In this document: positions 54,270 through 62,968 of the stretch, in pieces
Layout: each line of letters starts with the position of its first letter
Numbering within the stretch: position 1 is the first letter of the stretch
Assembly: GCF_016919405.1 (NCBI RefSeq)
Contig: NZ_CP070352.1
Location: 1,054,001-1,118,000 of the forward strand
DNA from: Ensifer sp. PDNC004
Lineage (GTDB): Bacteria; Pseudomonadota; Alphaproteobacteria; Rhizobiales; Rhizobiaceae
DNA length: 64,000 nt
Direction of reading: 5' to 3'
Position numbers and translations under genes: made by a program
The notes under the pieces: generated by a model
Seen by the model: only the letters and a program-made list of their open reading frames with translations
What the model was told of the DNA's origin: nothing
Database searches by the model: none

Positions 54270-54758
54270 ATGTCCGATAGAGCGCTTATGAGCCGTGAGA
54301 AAACCAAGACCGATCTCGGTCCCGACGCCCTTTTGCCGCACAATACGCGCCGATCGCTGCCGATCGCGCTGCTGCGAGCGCGCGAAGCGGTCATGGCGCA
54401 TTTCCGCCCGATGCTCGCCCGTCACGATATCACCGAGCAGCAATGGCGGGTAATCCGCATCCTCGCCGAGGCTGGCCGGGTCGATGCTTCCGAAATGGCC
54501 GACAAGGCCTTCATCCTGGCGCCGAGCCTCACGCGCATTATCCGTTCGCTCGAAGAGCGCGGCCTGATCACCAAGCACAAGGACGCCGACGACGGACGCC
54601 GCGTGCTTCTGGAGATCGCGCCCGAGGGCATGCGGGTGATCGCCGATGTCAGCCCGGAAAGCCGCGCGATCTACGAGCAGCTCGAAGCTCGCTATGGCCA
54701 CGAACGTGTCGAAGTTCTGCTCGACATGCTCGACGAGCTTGCCACCCTCAACGACTGA
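54270..54758 (+). CDS. hpaR: MarR-family repressor of the homoprotocatechuate operon
   Basis: 162 residues from ATG 54270; ATG 54288 is also possible. The winged helix at about 60-130 has ITEQQWRVIRILAEAGRVDASEMADKAFILAPSLT in its helices, with ITKHKDADDGRRVLLEI as the wing. HpaR represses the hpa operon and senses 4-hydroxyphenylacetate-type acids. It is divergent from hpaF across a palindromic operator. It converges on the kinase gene with a 23-base gap. Confidence 0.93.
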   Translation: MSDRALMSREKTKTDLGPDALLPHNTRRSLPIALLRAREAVMAHFRPMLARHDITEQQWRVIRILAEAGRVDASEMADKAFILAPSLTRIIRSLEERGLITKHKDADDGRRVLLEIAPEGMRVIADVSPESRAIYEQLEARYGHERVEVLLDMLDELATLND

Positions 54759-54781
54759 GGGCTTCGACAGCGCCCGGATCA

Positions 54782-55789
54782 TCATAGAGCCAGTTCTTCG
54801 GCAAGCGTCAGCGTCTCGTCGGCGTAGTGGCGGACGCGCTCGCGGGCGCCTGGCAATTCCGGTCGTGCGGCAAACCAGCCGATATAGGTGAGGCTGCGAA
54901 GCACGAGAAAAAGCGGCAGGTGGGAGAGCGCTTCGTCCGGCAGGGCACGGCGGCTGCGATAGCCTGAGATCAGCGCGGATTGGATCGCCTCGTACGCCGG
55001 CTCGCGGCGGTTCTTCAACAGAGCGGTGGCGATGTCGAACAGGCGAAAACCATGGCCGGCATCATCGAAATCGATGAAGGTCACGGCGTTCTCGGCGACC
55101 AGAACGTTTTCCCGAACAAGATCCGCATGGATCAGCCCAAAATCCTGAGCCGGCGTCGGCAGCGTTGCCACGTGCCGTCGGAGATCATGCCGCAAGGCCG
55201 AAAGCCCGGCCGCCTGCGCCGAAGAAAGGCCGTCGCAGTCCCAGAACCTTCCCCAAAGCGGTCGCTCGCCAAGCAGCCCGTCCGCGTCCCAGGCTGGACG
55301 CCAGAACTCCGCAGGCGGCGCCCAGCGGTCGGCAATGTCGTGCATTCGCGCCATCGATGCGCCGAGTGCGGCAAAGATCGTGCTGAGCATTTCCGGCGGA
55401 AGGGCCAGCGCTTTGCCGCTTTCGCCCAATGGTTCGCCGCCCATCCAGCCGATGACATCGGCGTGCTGCGCGGCAAACACTCCATCTTCCGGCAGAGCGA
55501 CAAGCAACCGCCCGTCCACTGCCGTGATCGGCTGCGGCACAGCAAGACCGCCATCGCCGAGTGCTGCCATCCATTGCAGTTCCGAGCGGAGCGAATCCTC
55601 GCCGTGATAGCCGGCACGGTGCAGCCGTAGCGCCGCCGGGCGACCATCGCCAAGCCGGACGCGAAACACCGCGTTTTCGCGGTATTTCAGAAGTTCCGGC
55701 CGTTGGTCGGAGACGCCCCAGTGCGTAAGCGCCTGGCAGGCGCGCCTGTCGAGCGCGGCGCGAAAGTGCGGAGGCAGGTCGGCGACCAT
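54782..55789 (-). CDS. Small-molecule kinase (APH/choline kinase fold, hydroxylysine-kinase-like)
   Basis: 335 residues. Catalytic loop IHADLVRENVL (about 218, Brenner Asp and Asn), metal loop FIDFDDAGHGFRLFDIA (about 238), and nucleotide strand VFRVRLGDGRPAALRLHR near 40. The fold covers aminoglycoside, choline, homoserine and hydroxylysine kinases. Its position directly after a class III PLP enzyme (7 bases) matches the kinase plus phospho-lyase pairing known from hydroxylysine kinase. It is the last gene of a six-gene operon. Substrate unknown; a hydroxy-amine is the inference. Confidence 0.85.
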   Translation of the reverse strand: MVADLPPHFRAALDRRACQALTHWGVSDQRPELLKYRENAVFRVRLGDGRPAALRLHRAGYHGEDSLRSELQWMAALGDGGLAVPQPITAVDGRLLVALPEDGVFAAQHADVIGWMGGEPLGESGKALALPPEMLSTIFAALGASMARMHDIADRWAPPAEFWRPAWDADGLLGERPLWGRFWDCDGLSSAQAAGLSALRHDLRRHVATLPTPAQDFGLIHADLVRENVLVAENAVTFIDFDDAGHGFRLFDIATALLKNRREPAYEAIQSALISGYRSRRALPDEALSHLPLFLVLRSLTYIGWFAARPELPGARERVRHYADETLTLAEELAL

Positions 55790-55796
55790 CGTCGGA

Positions 55797-57080
55797 TCAC
55801 AGACCCGAAAGCACGTCGTCGAGCGTCGACAGCATGAAGTCGGCGTTGTCGCGCGTGAACGGCATCGGCGGCCGGATCTTCGTCGTGCATTGGTGGATGC
55901 CGAGCTTGCCCATCAGGATGCCGCGGTCGCGCATGCCGTTGATTACTCGGGTCGCGAGATCGCTGTCCGGCGTTTTGGCTCCGCGGTCGGTGACGAGTTC
56001 TGCGCCGAAGAACAGGCCGCTGCCCCTGATGTCGCCGATCACCCCGTGCTTGTCCGCAAGTCGCGTCAGGCCCGCCTTGGCGTAAGAACCCACCGTGACG
56101 GCGTTTTCGATGAGCTTCTCGTCTTCGATCACGTCGAGCACCGCCATGGCCGCGGCACAGGATACCGGGTTGCCGCCGAAGGTGTTGAAGTAGCGAAACG
56201 CTTTGCGGAAGGCGTTGAGCGTGTCGGCCCCCGCCACCACGCCACCGATCGGATGACCGTTGCCCATCGGCTTTCCGAGCGTGACGATATCGGGGACGAA
56301 ACCTGCCTTCTGGTGTCCCCACATATGGCCGCCGGTGCGGCCGAAGCCCGGCTGGACTTCGTCGGCAATCACAAGGCCACCGGCCTTTCTGACGGCGGCG
56401 ATGGCGCCATCGAGAAAGCCCGACGGCAATGCCGGAAAGCCCTCATTGGCAAAGAAGGGATCGATGATCAGCGCCGAGAAGCCGTGCGGGCTCTCTTCAA
56501 GCGAGGCGATCGCCTCTTCTACCTTGGCGGTGAAGGCGGCGGCAAAGGCGGCACCCGGTTCGCGCCCAAGCGGCCGGTAGCTGTCGGGCGCCGGCACGTG
56601 GCGCACATGGCCGCCGAAGCCGCCGACCGGCGGCATGCGGGTCGAAAGCTGCGACACGGCCGTGGTGTTACCGTGATAGGTATGATCGGTGGCGATCACT
56701 CCGGTCCTGTCGGTCACGGCTTGAGCCATGCGCAGCGCCACGTCGTTCGCTTCGCTGCCGGTGCAGGTGAGGATCGCCGTATCGAGGCTCTTGTCGAAGG
56801 TGGCGGTCAACCGCTCGACATAGTCGAGTATGCCTTCGTGCAGGTAGCGGGTGTGGGTGTTGAGGATCGACGCCTGCCTTGCGATTGCCTCGGTCACCCG
56901 CGGGTGGCAATGACCGACATGCGGCACATTGTTGTAGCAGTCGAGATAGCGGCGGCCGTCGGCGTCATAGAGCCAGACGCCTTCGCCGCGCACCAGATGC
57001 ACCGGCTGCTCGTAAAACAGCGACATGTTGCGCCCGAGCAGCCGCTCGCGGCGCGCGATCAGATCCGCGTTGTCGGCCAT
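55797..57080 (-). CDS. Class III aminotransferase-fold PLP enzyme, phospho-lyase-like
   Basis: 427 residues. PLP Lys in TLGKPMGNGHPIGG (about 270), DEVQPGFGRTGG, and CYNNVPHVGHCHPRVTEAI near 50. KPMGNGHP and the YLDCYNNV-HVGHCHP start recall ethanolamine-phosphate and 5-phosphohydroxylysine phospho-lyases, which use this fold for elimination rather than transamination. The adjacent kinase supports that reading. A plain aminotransferase role remains possible. The downstream kinase starts 7 bases after its stop; its own start is 4 bases after the second class III gene. Confidence 0.82.
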   Translation of the reverse strand: MADNADLIARRERLLGRNMSLFYEQPVHLVRGEGVWLYDADGRRYLDCYNNVPHVGHCHPRVTEAIARQASILNTHTRYLHEGILDYVERLTATFDKSLDTAILTCTGSEANDVALRMAQAVTDRTGVIATDHTYHGNTTAVSQLSTRMPPVGGFGGHVRHVPAPDSYRPLGREPGAAFAAAFTAKVEEAIASLEESPHGFSALIIDPFFANEGFPALPSGFLDGAIAAVRKAGGLVIADEVQPGFGRTGGHMWGHQKAGFVPDIVTLGKPMGNGHPIGGVVAGADTLNAFRKAFRYFNTFGGNPVSCAAAMAVLDVIEDEKLIENAVTVGSYAKAGLTRLADKHGVIGDIRGSGLFFGAELVTDRGAKTPDSDLATRVINGMRDRGILMGKLGIHQCTTKIRPPMPFTRDNADFMLSTLDDVLSGL

Positions 57081-57084
57081 CGCG

Positions 57085-58446
57085 TTATCCCCTTGCGGCG
57101 GTCAGGCCGGCGTCGAGCGCCGAGAGGATACGGGTGACGTCAGCGGCGGTGATCACCAGTGGCGGCGACAGGATGACGTTGGCGCCGGACGTCCGCACCA
57201 TCACGCCGGCGTCATAGGTCACGTCCTGGACCCTTTGGACCACATCCTTCGCGGCACCGGTCTTCTTGTCGCGATCCGAAACCAGTTCGAGCGCGCACAT
57301 CAGACCCTTGCCGCGCACGTCGCCGATCAGTTCGTGCCTCTCCTTGAGTGCTTGAAGACCGGCCATCAGCTCCTCGCCGCGCGCGCAGGCATTCGCCGCC
57401 ACGTTCTGCTTGCGTGTCTCCTTCAGCGTTGCCAGCGCTGCCGCGGCGCCGACCGGATGGCCGGAATAGGTGTAGCCGTGTCCGATCGATCCGGCGGCCG
57501 TCTTGTTGCTTTCGAAAGCTTGCGCCACCTTTTCGGCGATCATCACGGCGCCGAACGGATAGTAGCCGTTGGTGATCGCCTTCGCCGTCGACATGAAATC
57601 CGGCTTCACGCCAAAGAGACGCGAGCCGGTCCAGGCGCCGGTGCGACCGAAGGCGGTGATCACCTCGTCGGCTACGAGCAGGATGCCGTGGCGGTCGCAG
57701 ATCTCGCGCATCAGCGGCATGAAGGTTTCGTGCGGCACGATCACGCCGCCGGCGCCGAGCACCGGTTCCATGATCAGCGCGGCGATCGTGTCAGCGCCCT
57801 GGAAGGCGATCTCGTCCTCGAAAAGCCGGGCAATCGCCTTCGCAATGACGGCGCCGTCGGTCGTGTCGAAGGGGTTGCGGTAGGTGTAGGGCGCCGGCAG
57901 GTGAAAGACGCCCGGAAGCAGTGGCTCGTAGTTGCGGCGGAAATTGGCGTTGCCGTTGACCGAGGCGCCGCCGAAATGGGTGCCGTGATAGCCCTTCTTC
58001 AACGCGACGAACTTGGTGCGCTCGGGCTGGCCGTTGAGCTTGTGGTACTGGCGGGCAAGCCTGAGGCAGGTCTCGACGGAATCCGAGCCGCCCGAGGTGA
58101 AGAAGGAGCGGGTAAGGCCATCCTCGCGGAACCATTCGGCGAGCTCGTAGGAAAGCTCGATCAGCGGCGAATTGGTAGTGCCGCGGAAAGTCGAATAGTA
58201 GGGCAGCTCGTCGAGCTGGCGGCGGATCGCTTCCTTCACCGGTTCGCAGGAATAGCCGAGATTAACGTTCCAGAGGCCGCCGACCGCGTCGAGCACCTTC
58301 TTGCCGTGGATATCGACGATCTCGACGCCTTCGCCGGCATTGATGATGCGCGGTGGCGTCGCCTGCATCTCGGCCGGATGCGCCATCGGGTGCCAGAGAT
58401 GGCGGGCGTTGTTCTCGATGAGGAAGTTGGTTTCGCGCATGGTCAT
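57085..58446 (-). CDS. Class III omega-aminotransferase
   Basis: 453 residues. PLP Lys in STAKAITNGYYPFGAVM (about 287), EPVLGAGGVIVP, DEVITAFGRTG, and GGLWNVNLGYSCEPVKEAI. This is the omega-aminotransferase type (putrescine, beta-alanine, taurine or similar amine donors). It has a four-base overlap with the HAD gene (ATGA) and lies 4 bases from the other class III enzyme. Two such enzymes in a row, one likely a lyase, suggest a path with two amine-removal steps. Confidence 0.9.
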   Translation of the reverse strand: MTMRETNFLIENNARHLWHPMAHPAEMQATPPRIINAGEGVEIVDIHGKKVLDAVGGLWNVNLGYSCEPVKEAIRRQLDELPYYSTFRGTTNSPLIELSYELAEWFREDGLTRSFFTSGGSDSVETCLRLARQYHKLNGQPERTKFVALKKGYHGTHFGGASVNGNANFRRNYEPLLPGVFHLPAPYTYRNPFDTTDGAVIAKAIARLFEDEIAFQGADTIAALIMEPVLGAGGVIVPHETFMPLMREICDRHGILLVADEVITAFGRTGAWTGSRLFGVKPDFMSTAKAITNGYYPFGAVMIAEKVAQAFESNKTAAGSIGHGYTYSGHPVGAAAALATLKETRKQNVAANACARGEELMAGLQALKERHELIGDVRGKGLMCALELVSDRDKKTGAAKDVVQRVQDVTYDAGVMVRTSGANVILSPPLVITAADVTRILSALDAGLTAARG

Positions 58447-59117
58447 GCTCCTGTCAGTTCAAGGCCGAGCATCTGAAGCGCTCTGGCATAGCTTTCCGCG
58501 GGGCGGGTGACGTCGAAATGGACGTGAGGCAGGCCGACGGCCCGCGCACCCTCGATGTTCTTCAACTGGTCATCCACGAAGACGCAGGCCTCGCGCGGCA
58601 GGTTGAGCTGGCTCAGCACCAGCTCGTAGGCGCGGGGGTCCGGTTTCAGGATGTTGGTGTAGGTGGCGTCGACGATCGTCTCGAAGCGATCGATCAACGG
58701 GAAACGCTCGCGGAACGCGATCCCGTAAAAGAGATCGAGCTCGTTGGAGAGGATCGCAAGCCGGATGCCGGCCCCATGGGCGGCGAGGATCGCGTCGCGT
58801 GCCTCCGGTCGGAGCACGAGTTCCGGCTCCGCCCCGCGCGCCCGCTGCACGAAGGTCTTCATGTCGCTCCAGTCTTCGCCGAGCAACTGGCCGACCTCGC
58901 TGGTGCGCGTCGTCCAATAGTCCCGTTCGGTGATCTCGCGCCGCTGCATGGCCGCCCAGAGCGGATCGGTGGCGGGTTCGAACGGCCCGCGCCAGGTGAG
59001 CGTACCGGGCTGAAGCCCGAGGGTGCGTTCGGTGACGTCATGGGTCTCGAACAGCGTGCGGGTGACGACGCCGCCGAAATCGAGGATGAGGGCCTTGGCG
59101 CTCATGTTCGTTCTCAT
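58443..59117 (-). CDS. HAD-superfamily hydrolase
   Basis: 224 residues. Motif I ALILDFGGVVTRT has the nucleophile Asp but Gly instead of the usual second Asp, as in the YihX/epoxide-hydrolase-N type. LAILSNE is motif II, KPDPRAYELV motif III, and VFVDDQLKNIEGARAVG motif IV. A phosphatase or dehalogenase-like role on a small molecule is expected. The start at 59117 overlaps the Tm-1-like gene stop (ATGA), and its own stop overlaps the next start, so it is firmly inside the operon. Confidence 0.88.
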   Translation of the reverse strand: MRTNMSAKALILDFGGVVTRTLFETHDVTERTLGLQPGTLTWRGPFEPATDPLWAAMQRREITERDYWTTRTSEVGQLLGEDWSDMKTFVQRARGAEPELVLRPEARDAILAAHGAGIRLAILSNELDLFYGIAFRERFPLIDRFETIVDATYTNILKPDPRAYELVLSQLNLPREACVFVDDQLKNIEGARAVGLPHVHFDVTRPAESYARALQMLGLELTGA

Positions 59118-60367
59118 GGCCGGCCCTCGGGCACGATGCCGCGCGCCACCCAGTCGTCGAAGATTGCCAGCGCTGCCATCGAAAACTCAGGCGCGTTGAT
59201 ATGGCTGTCGACCTCGTGCAGCGCGATGCCTGACGGGATGGAACGGCGCATCTCGTCGATGAAGGCGCCGAGCGCATCCGGTTCGTGGAGCGGCTCGTCC
59301 GGTTGATCCCACTCCTGAATGCCCTTCAGCGGCAAGATGAAGGCGACCTCCGCCTCGGTGTCGGCAAGTTTGCCGCCGATGACGCGGGCGATCTCGCGCC
59401 GCCCTTCGGCCGAGGTGGTCACGGAGCCGAGCAGCCGGTTGTGGGCGTGATAGGGACGGTCGGCGAAAGCGTCCGGAACGGGCTGCCAGGCCGGCAGGTC
59501 GACCATGTCGACGGCGCCGGGTGCGATGATCTGCGGGATGCCGGCGCGTCCGGCATTCTCCAGCCGGTCCGGTCCTGAGGTGACGACCGTGCCGTGGTGA
59601 TGGTTGCTGACCTCCTGGATGCAGAAGTCGAAGACAGCGGTGAAGCCCTTCTCAGCGGCGATCGCCTCGAAGGCGCGCCCGCCCATGCCGGTCGAGTGGA
59701 AGACCGCGACGTCATAGCCGCGACGTTCGAGCTCGGGCTTCAGGTATTTCATGTATTTGAGGCAGCTCGACCCGAGCGAGGTCATGCCGATCAGCGGCCG
59801 CGATCCGTCCGGCTTTGTACCGAAACGGGCCGCACCGACGACCGCGCCGCAGGCCTGTGAAAGAACGGAACGGCAGATGCCGTTGAGACCGTAGAGACCG
59901 CCGGCCCAGAGGATCATCATCAGGTCGGGGGCGATGCGCTCCGGCGGAAGCAAGTGCGAATAGGCAATTGTTGAGACGATGAATTTCGGCACGCCGAGCG
60001 GCAGGGCAGCGGCAACATCGAGCGCGAGATCGGTGCCCATGGAACCGCCAAGAATGATGACACCATCGGCCTGGCCAGCCTCGTAGAGCGAGCGGGTGAG
60101 GGCGCTAGCACCTTCTGCCATCAGCGCCATGGCGCTGTGTTCGTCGCCGCTGGATGCGATCGCGGCGATGGTGACGCCGGCCGCTTCGGCGATGTCGTGG
60201 CGCGAGTATTCCGGCTGGTAGGGCGGGTCGCCGAGAATGCTGACATCCATCATCACAGGCAATCCGCCGGCTTCGCGGATGACGGACGCCATGAACTGGA
60301 GTTCGTCGCATTTGGTGTCTCCCGTACCCACGACCAGGATATTGGGGAGACGGTTCATCGCATTCAT
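59114..60367 (-). CDS. Tm-1-like ATP-binding protein (UPF0261)
   Basis: 417 residues, bacterial homolog of the N-terminal domain of tomato Tm-1. Signs: ILVVGTGDTKCDELQFM at the start, IILGGSMGTDLA, STIAYSHLLPPERI, GMTSLGSS and HVR-type AHNRLLGSVTTSAEGRREIAR. Biochemical function in bacteria is not established; ATP binding is inferred from the family. It starts in the TGATG overlap with the IclR gene, so the regulator and this gene are co-translated. It stands at the head of the catabolic operon. Confidence 0.87.
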   Translation of the reverse strand: MNAMNRLPNILVVGTGDTKCDELQFMASVIREAGGLPVMMDVSILGDPPYQPEYSRHDIAEAAGVTIAAIASSGDEHSAMALMAEGASALTRSLYEAGQADGVIILGGSMGTDLALDVAAALPLGVPKFIVSTIAYSHLLPPERIAPDLMMILWAGGLYGLNGICRSVLSQACGAVVGAARFGTKPDGSRPLIGMTSLGSSCLKYMKYLKPELERRGYDVAVFHSTGMGGRAFEAIAAEKGFTAVFDFCIQEVSNHHHGTVVTSGPDRLENAGRAGIPQIIAPGAVDMVDLPAWQPVPDAFADRPYHAHNRLLGSVTTSAEGRREIARVIGGKLADTEAEVAFILPLKGIQEWDQPDEPLHEPDALGAFIDEMRRSIPSGIALHEVDSHINAPEFSMAALAIFDDWVARGIVPEGRP

Positions 60368-61149
60368 CAGCCGGCCCTCCTTGCCAGCGGATCGGCAGCA
60401 ACCTGCTCCAACCCGAAAAGTCTTTCGGAAATGCGCCTGGCCGTTGCCATCGCGGCGCGGCCCATCTGTTCCACCGTCTCCTTGTCGGCCCGTGTCGCGG
60501 GGGCGGCGATCGCGATCGCGCCAACCGGCGTGCTGCCGGGCGCTCGGATCGGGGCGGCGACACTGACGACGCCGGTTTCGAGCCCGTGATGGCAGATCGA
60601 GTAGCCGCGCCGGAGCGTCTCGCCGAGTGTCTGGCGCAGCGCCGCCGGGTCGGTCAGCGTGTGGTCGGTAAAGGCTTGAAGCGGCGCCGACAGCGCCGCA
60701 TCGATGTCCTTCTGCGGACAGAAGGCGAGAAAACCGAGGCCGGATGCGGTCGCGTGGAAGGGCAGGATGCTGCCGACATCGACGATGACGCGATGGGCGC
60801 GCTGCGAGTCTTCCACATGGACGGTCGAGAGGCGGCCGGCTGCGTATTCGGAGAGGTGAACGGTCTCGCCCGCAAGGCCTGCGAGTTCCCGCGCAAAAGG
60901 CGTCGCGACGCTCAGATATGGAAAACGCGCCTCGCGGATGCGGGCAAGCCGCACCGGCGCGCCGCCGAGCCGATAGCGCCGCGTTTCCGTGTCCTGCTCG
61001 ACGAAGCCGTGTTTTTCCAGTTCCACGAGGAAGCGTCTGGCCGTCGCCTTGTCGAGCCCACAGTGGCGGGCGATGTCGCTCAAACCCGCTTCCTTCTCCA
61101 GGCGCGAGATCGCGTCGAGCAAAGTCAGGGCCTTACCGATGGTGCTCAT
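60367..61149 (-). CDS. IclR-family transcriptional regulator
   Basis: 260 residues. The winged helix at about 1-65 (ALTLLDAISRLEKEAGLSDIARHCGLDKATARRFL) and IclR effector domain (80-250) with ICHHGLETGVVSVAAPIR. First gene of its operon, divergent from the permease gene, with an inverted repeat in between. It presumably controls both directions and senses the pathway substrate or an intermediate. Confidence 0.92.
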   Translation of the reverse strand: MSTIGKALTLLDAISRLEKEAGLSDIARHCGLDKATARRFLVELEKHGFVEQDTETRRYRLGGAPVRLARIREARFPYLSVATPFARELAGLAGETVHLSEYAAGRLSTVHVEDSQRAHRVIVDVGSILPFHATASGLGFLAFCPQKDIDAALSAPLQAFTDHTLTDPAALRQTLGETLRRGYSICHHGLETGVVSVAAPIRAPGSTPVGAIAIAAPATRADKETVEQMGRAAMATARRISERLFGLEQVAADPLARRAG

Positions 61150-61259
61150 CCATTCCTCCGTTGTCGAGCGCCCCGTCAGTCCTCTCGCCTGTTCCCTCCT
61201 AAGGAGCGGTAGGCCCGCTCTCCCGGTCGTTTTGGGTCGAGATACTTAACATGCGAAAT

Positions 61260-61320
61260 AACTTGACAGGGCCAGATGCAATTTGCAAGTCTATATTTGA
61301 AGCTGAGGTTCAAATAATGA
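61260..61320. promoter_or_regulatory. Candidate IclR operator and promoter for the permease gene
   Basis: TATTTGAA (61294-61301) and TTCAAATA (61309-61316) form a perfect 8-base inverted repeat around a 7-base spacer. TGCAATTTGCA (61278-61288) is a second dyad, and TTGACA at 61263 may be a -35. All lie in the IclR/permease divergent gap, which is otherwise empty. Confidence 0.55.
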
Positions 61321-61447
61321 ACCGAAAGACTTGCGCGGCAAAGACAAAAAGCAAGCCCCGCGCCTCAAGTCCGCTTCAGGGAGCAGCCGCCGGAGAGAAG
61401 GACCGGAGGCGAAAAGGCGTTCGCGCCAGCAAGGGGAGCTTAAGACC

Positions 61448-62899
61448 ATGACCAATTCACCCACGCCCGTGACCGGGGCGAACCAATTGCGCAAGAACGC
61501 CCTCGGCGTCGGCGCCGTCACCTTTCTCGTCGTTTCCGCCGCCGCACCGCTGACCGCGGTTGCCGGCGGCGTTCCATTGTCGATGATGCTCGGAAACGGT
61601 GCGGGCATTCCCGGCACCTTTCTGATTGTCACGCTGATCTTGCTGTTGTTTTCCGTGGGCTACGTCGCGATGGCGCGGCACATCCGAAACGCCGGTGCCT
61701 TTTATGCCTATACGGCCCAGGGCCTCGGCGGGCTGATGGGCGGTGCCGCCGCGATGATCGCGATCCTCGCCTATAACGCCATGCAGATCGGGGTCTTCGG
61801 CCTCTTCGGCGCGGCGACGGCAGGGCTCTTCGCCGGCCTGGGGATAGATTTCCCCTGGTGGGTCTGGACTTTCGCCGGCATCGCAGCGGTCGGCATTCTC
61901 GGCTATCGCCGTGTTGACCTTTCGGCCAAGGTGCTGACCGTCCTCGTCATCCTCGAATATCTGGTCGTGCTCGTCATCGATGTCGCGATCCTCGCCAAGG
62001 GTGGTGACGGCGGTTTGGGCACGGTCTCGTTCACCCCCTCGGCCATCCTCTCCGGCTCGCCTTCGATCGGCATTCTCTTCTGCTTCGCCGCCTTCATCGG
62101 TTTCGAGGCGACGACGATCTACAGCGAAGAGGCCCGCGATCCGGAAACGACCGTACCGCGCGCGACCTATATTTCCGTGCTGATCATCGGCATTTTCTAC
62201 ATGTTCACATCCTGGCTGATGGTGAACGCTGCCGGTGCCGACAAGCTGGTGCCGGAACTGCAGGGCCTTGCCGATCCGACCACCTTCCTCTTCGGTCTTG
62301 CCGAGCGTTTTGCCGGTGGCTGGCTGCCGCCGCTGATGAACGTGCTCTTCGTCACCAGCCTTTTTGCCGGCGTGCTGGCGTTCCATAACGGTGTCGCGCG
62401 CTATCTCTACGTCGCCGGCCGCGAGCGGCTGCTGCCGGCCTCGATCGGCGTGACCCATCCGGTCTATCACAGCCCGCATGTCGGCTCGCTGATCCAGACG
62501 GTGATTGCCGTGCTGGTCGTCGCGCTCTTTGCGGCTACGGGCCAGGACCCGGTGCTGGCGCTCTTCTCCTGGCTGACGAATGTCGGCACGCTTGCGGTCA
62601 TGACGCTGATGGCCTTCACCGCCTTTGCGATCGTCGCCTTCTTCGGCCGCAATCCTGGACTTGAAACGAACCCGCTGGTGACCAAGGTCATTCCCGTCGT
62701 CACCGGCCTGATCCTCGTTGCCGTCATCATCGCGATTGCCGCCAATTTCGGCGATCTCGCCGGCGCCACCGGCATGCTCGCCGTCTTCCTGCCGGGGCTG
62801 GTGGTGATCTTCGGGGTCATCGGGCTCTTCCTGGCGGCATCGCTGAAATCGGGCAACCCGATCGAGTTCGCCCGCCTGGGCGCCGGCCAGGAGATCTGA
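61448..62899 (+). CDS. APC-superfamily amino acid/amine permease
   Basis: 483 residues from ATG 61448, preceded by GGGGAG; codons further upstream are open but basic and not part of the family. Twelve or more helices; the first substrate loop VSAAAPLTAVAGGVPLSM and the FIGFEATTIYSEEARDPETTVPRATY block are typical of amino acid and amine importers. It faces the IclR operon and is followed by an aldehyde dehydrogenase. It probably imports the substrate of the system. Confidence 0.92.
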   Translation: MTNSPTPVTGANQLRKNALGVGAVTFLVVSAAAPLTAVAGGVPLSMMLGNGAGIPGTFLIVTLILLLFSVGYVAMARHIRNAGAFYAYTAQGLGGLMGGAAAMIAILAYNAMQIGVFGLFGAATAGLFAGLGIDFPWWVWTFAGIAAVGILGYRRVDLSAKVLTVLVILEYLVVLVIDVAILAKGGDGGLGTVSFTPSAILSGSPSIGILFCFAAFIGFEATTIYSEEARDPETTVPRATYISVLIIGIFYMFTSWLMVNAAGADKLVPELQGLADPTTFLFGLAERFAGGWLPPLMNVLFVTSLFAGVLAFHNGVARYLYVAGRERLLPASIGVTHPVYHSPHVGSLIQTVIAVLVVALFAATGQDPVLALFSWLTNVGTLAVMTLMAFTAFAIVAFFGRNPGLETNPLVTKVIPVVTGLILVAVIIAIAANFGDLAGATGMLAVFLPGLVVIFGVIGLFLAASLKSGNPIEFARLGAGQEI

Positions 62900-62968
62900 T
62901 CTCTCGGGGACATCGCCTTTGGGCATGGTGGCTCGCCGCCATGCCTGCAACAAACGGGACAGGACACC

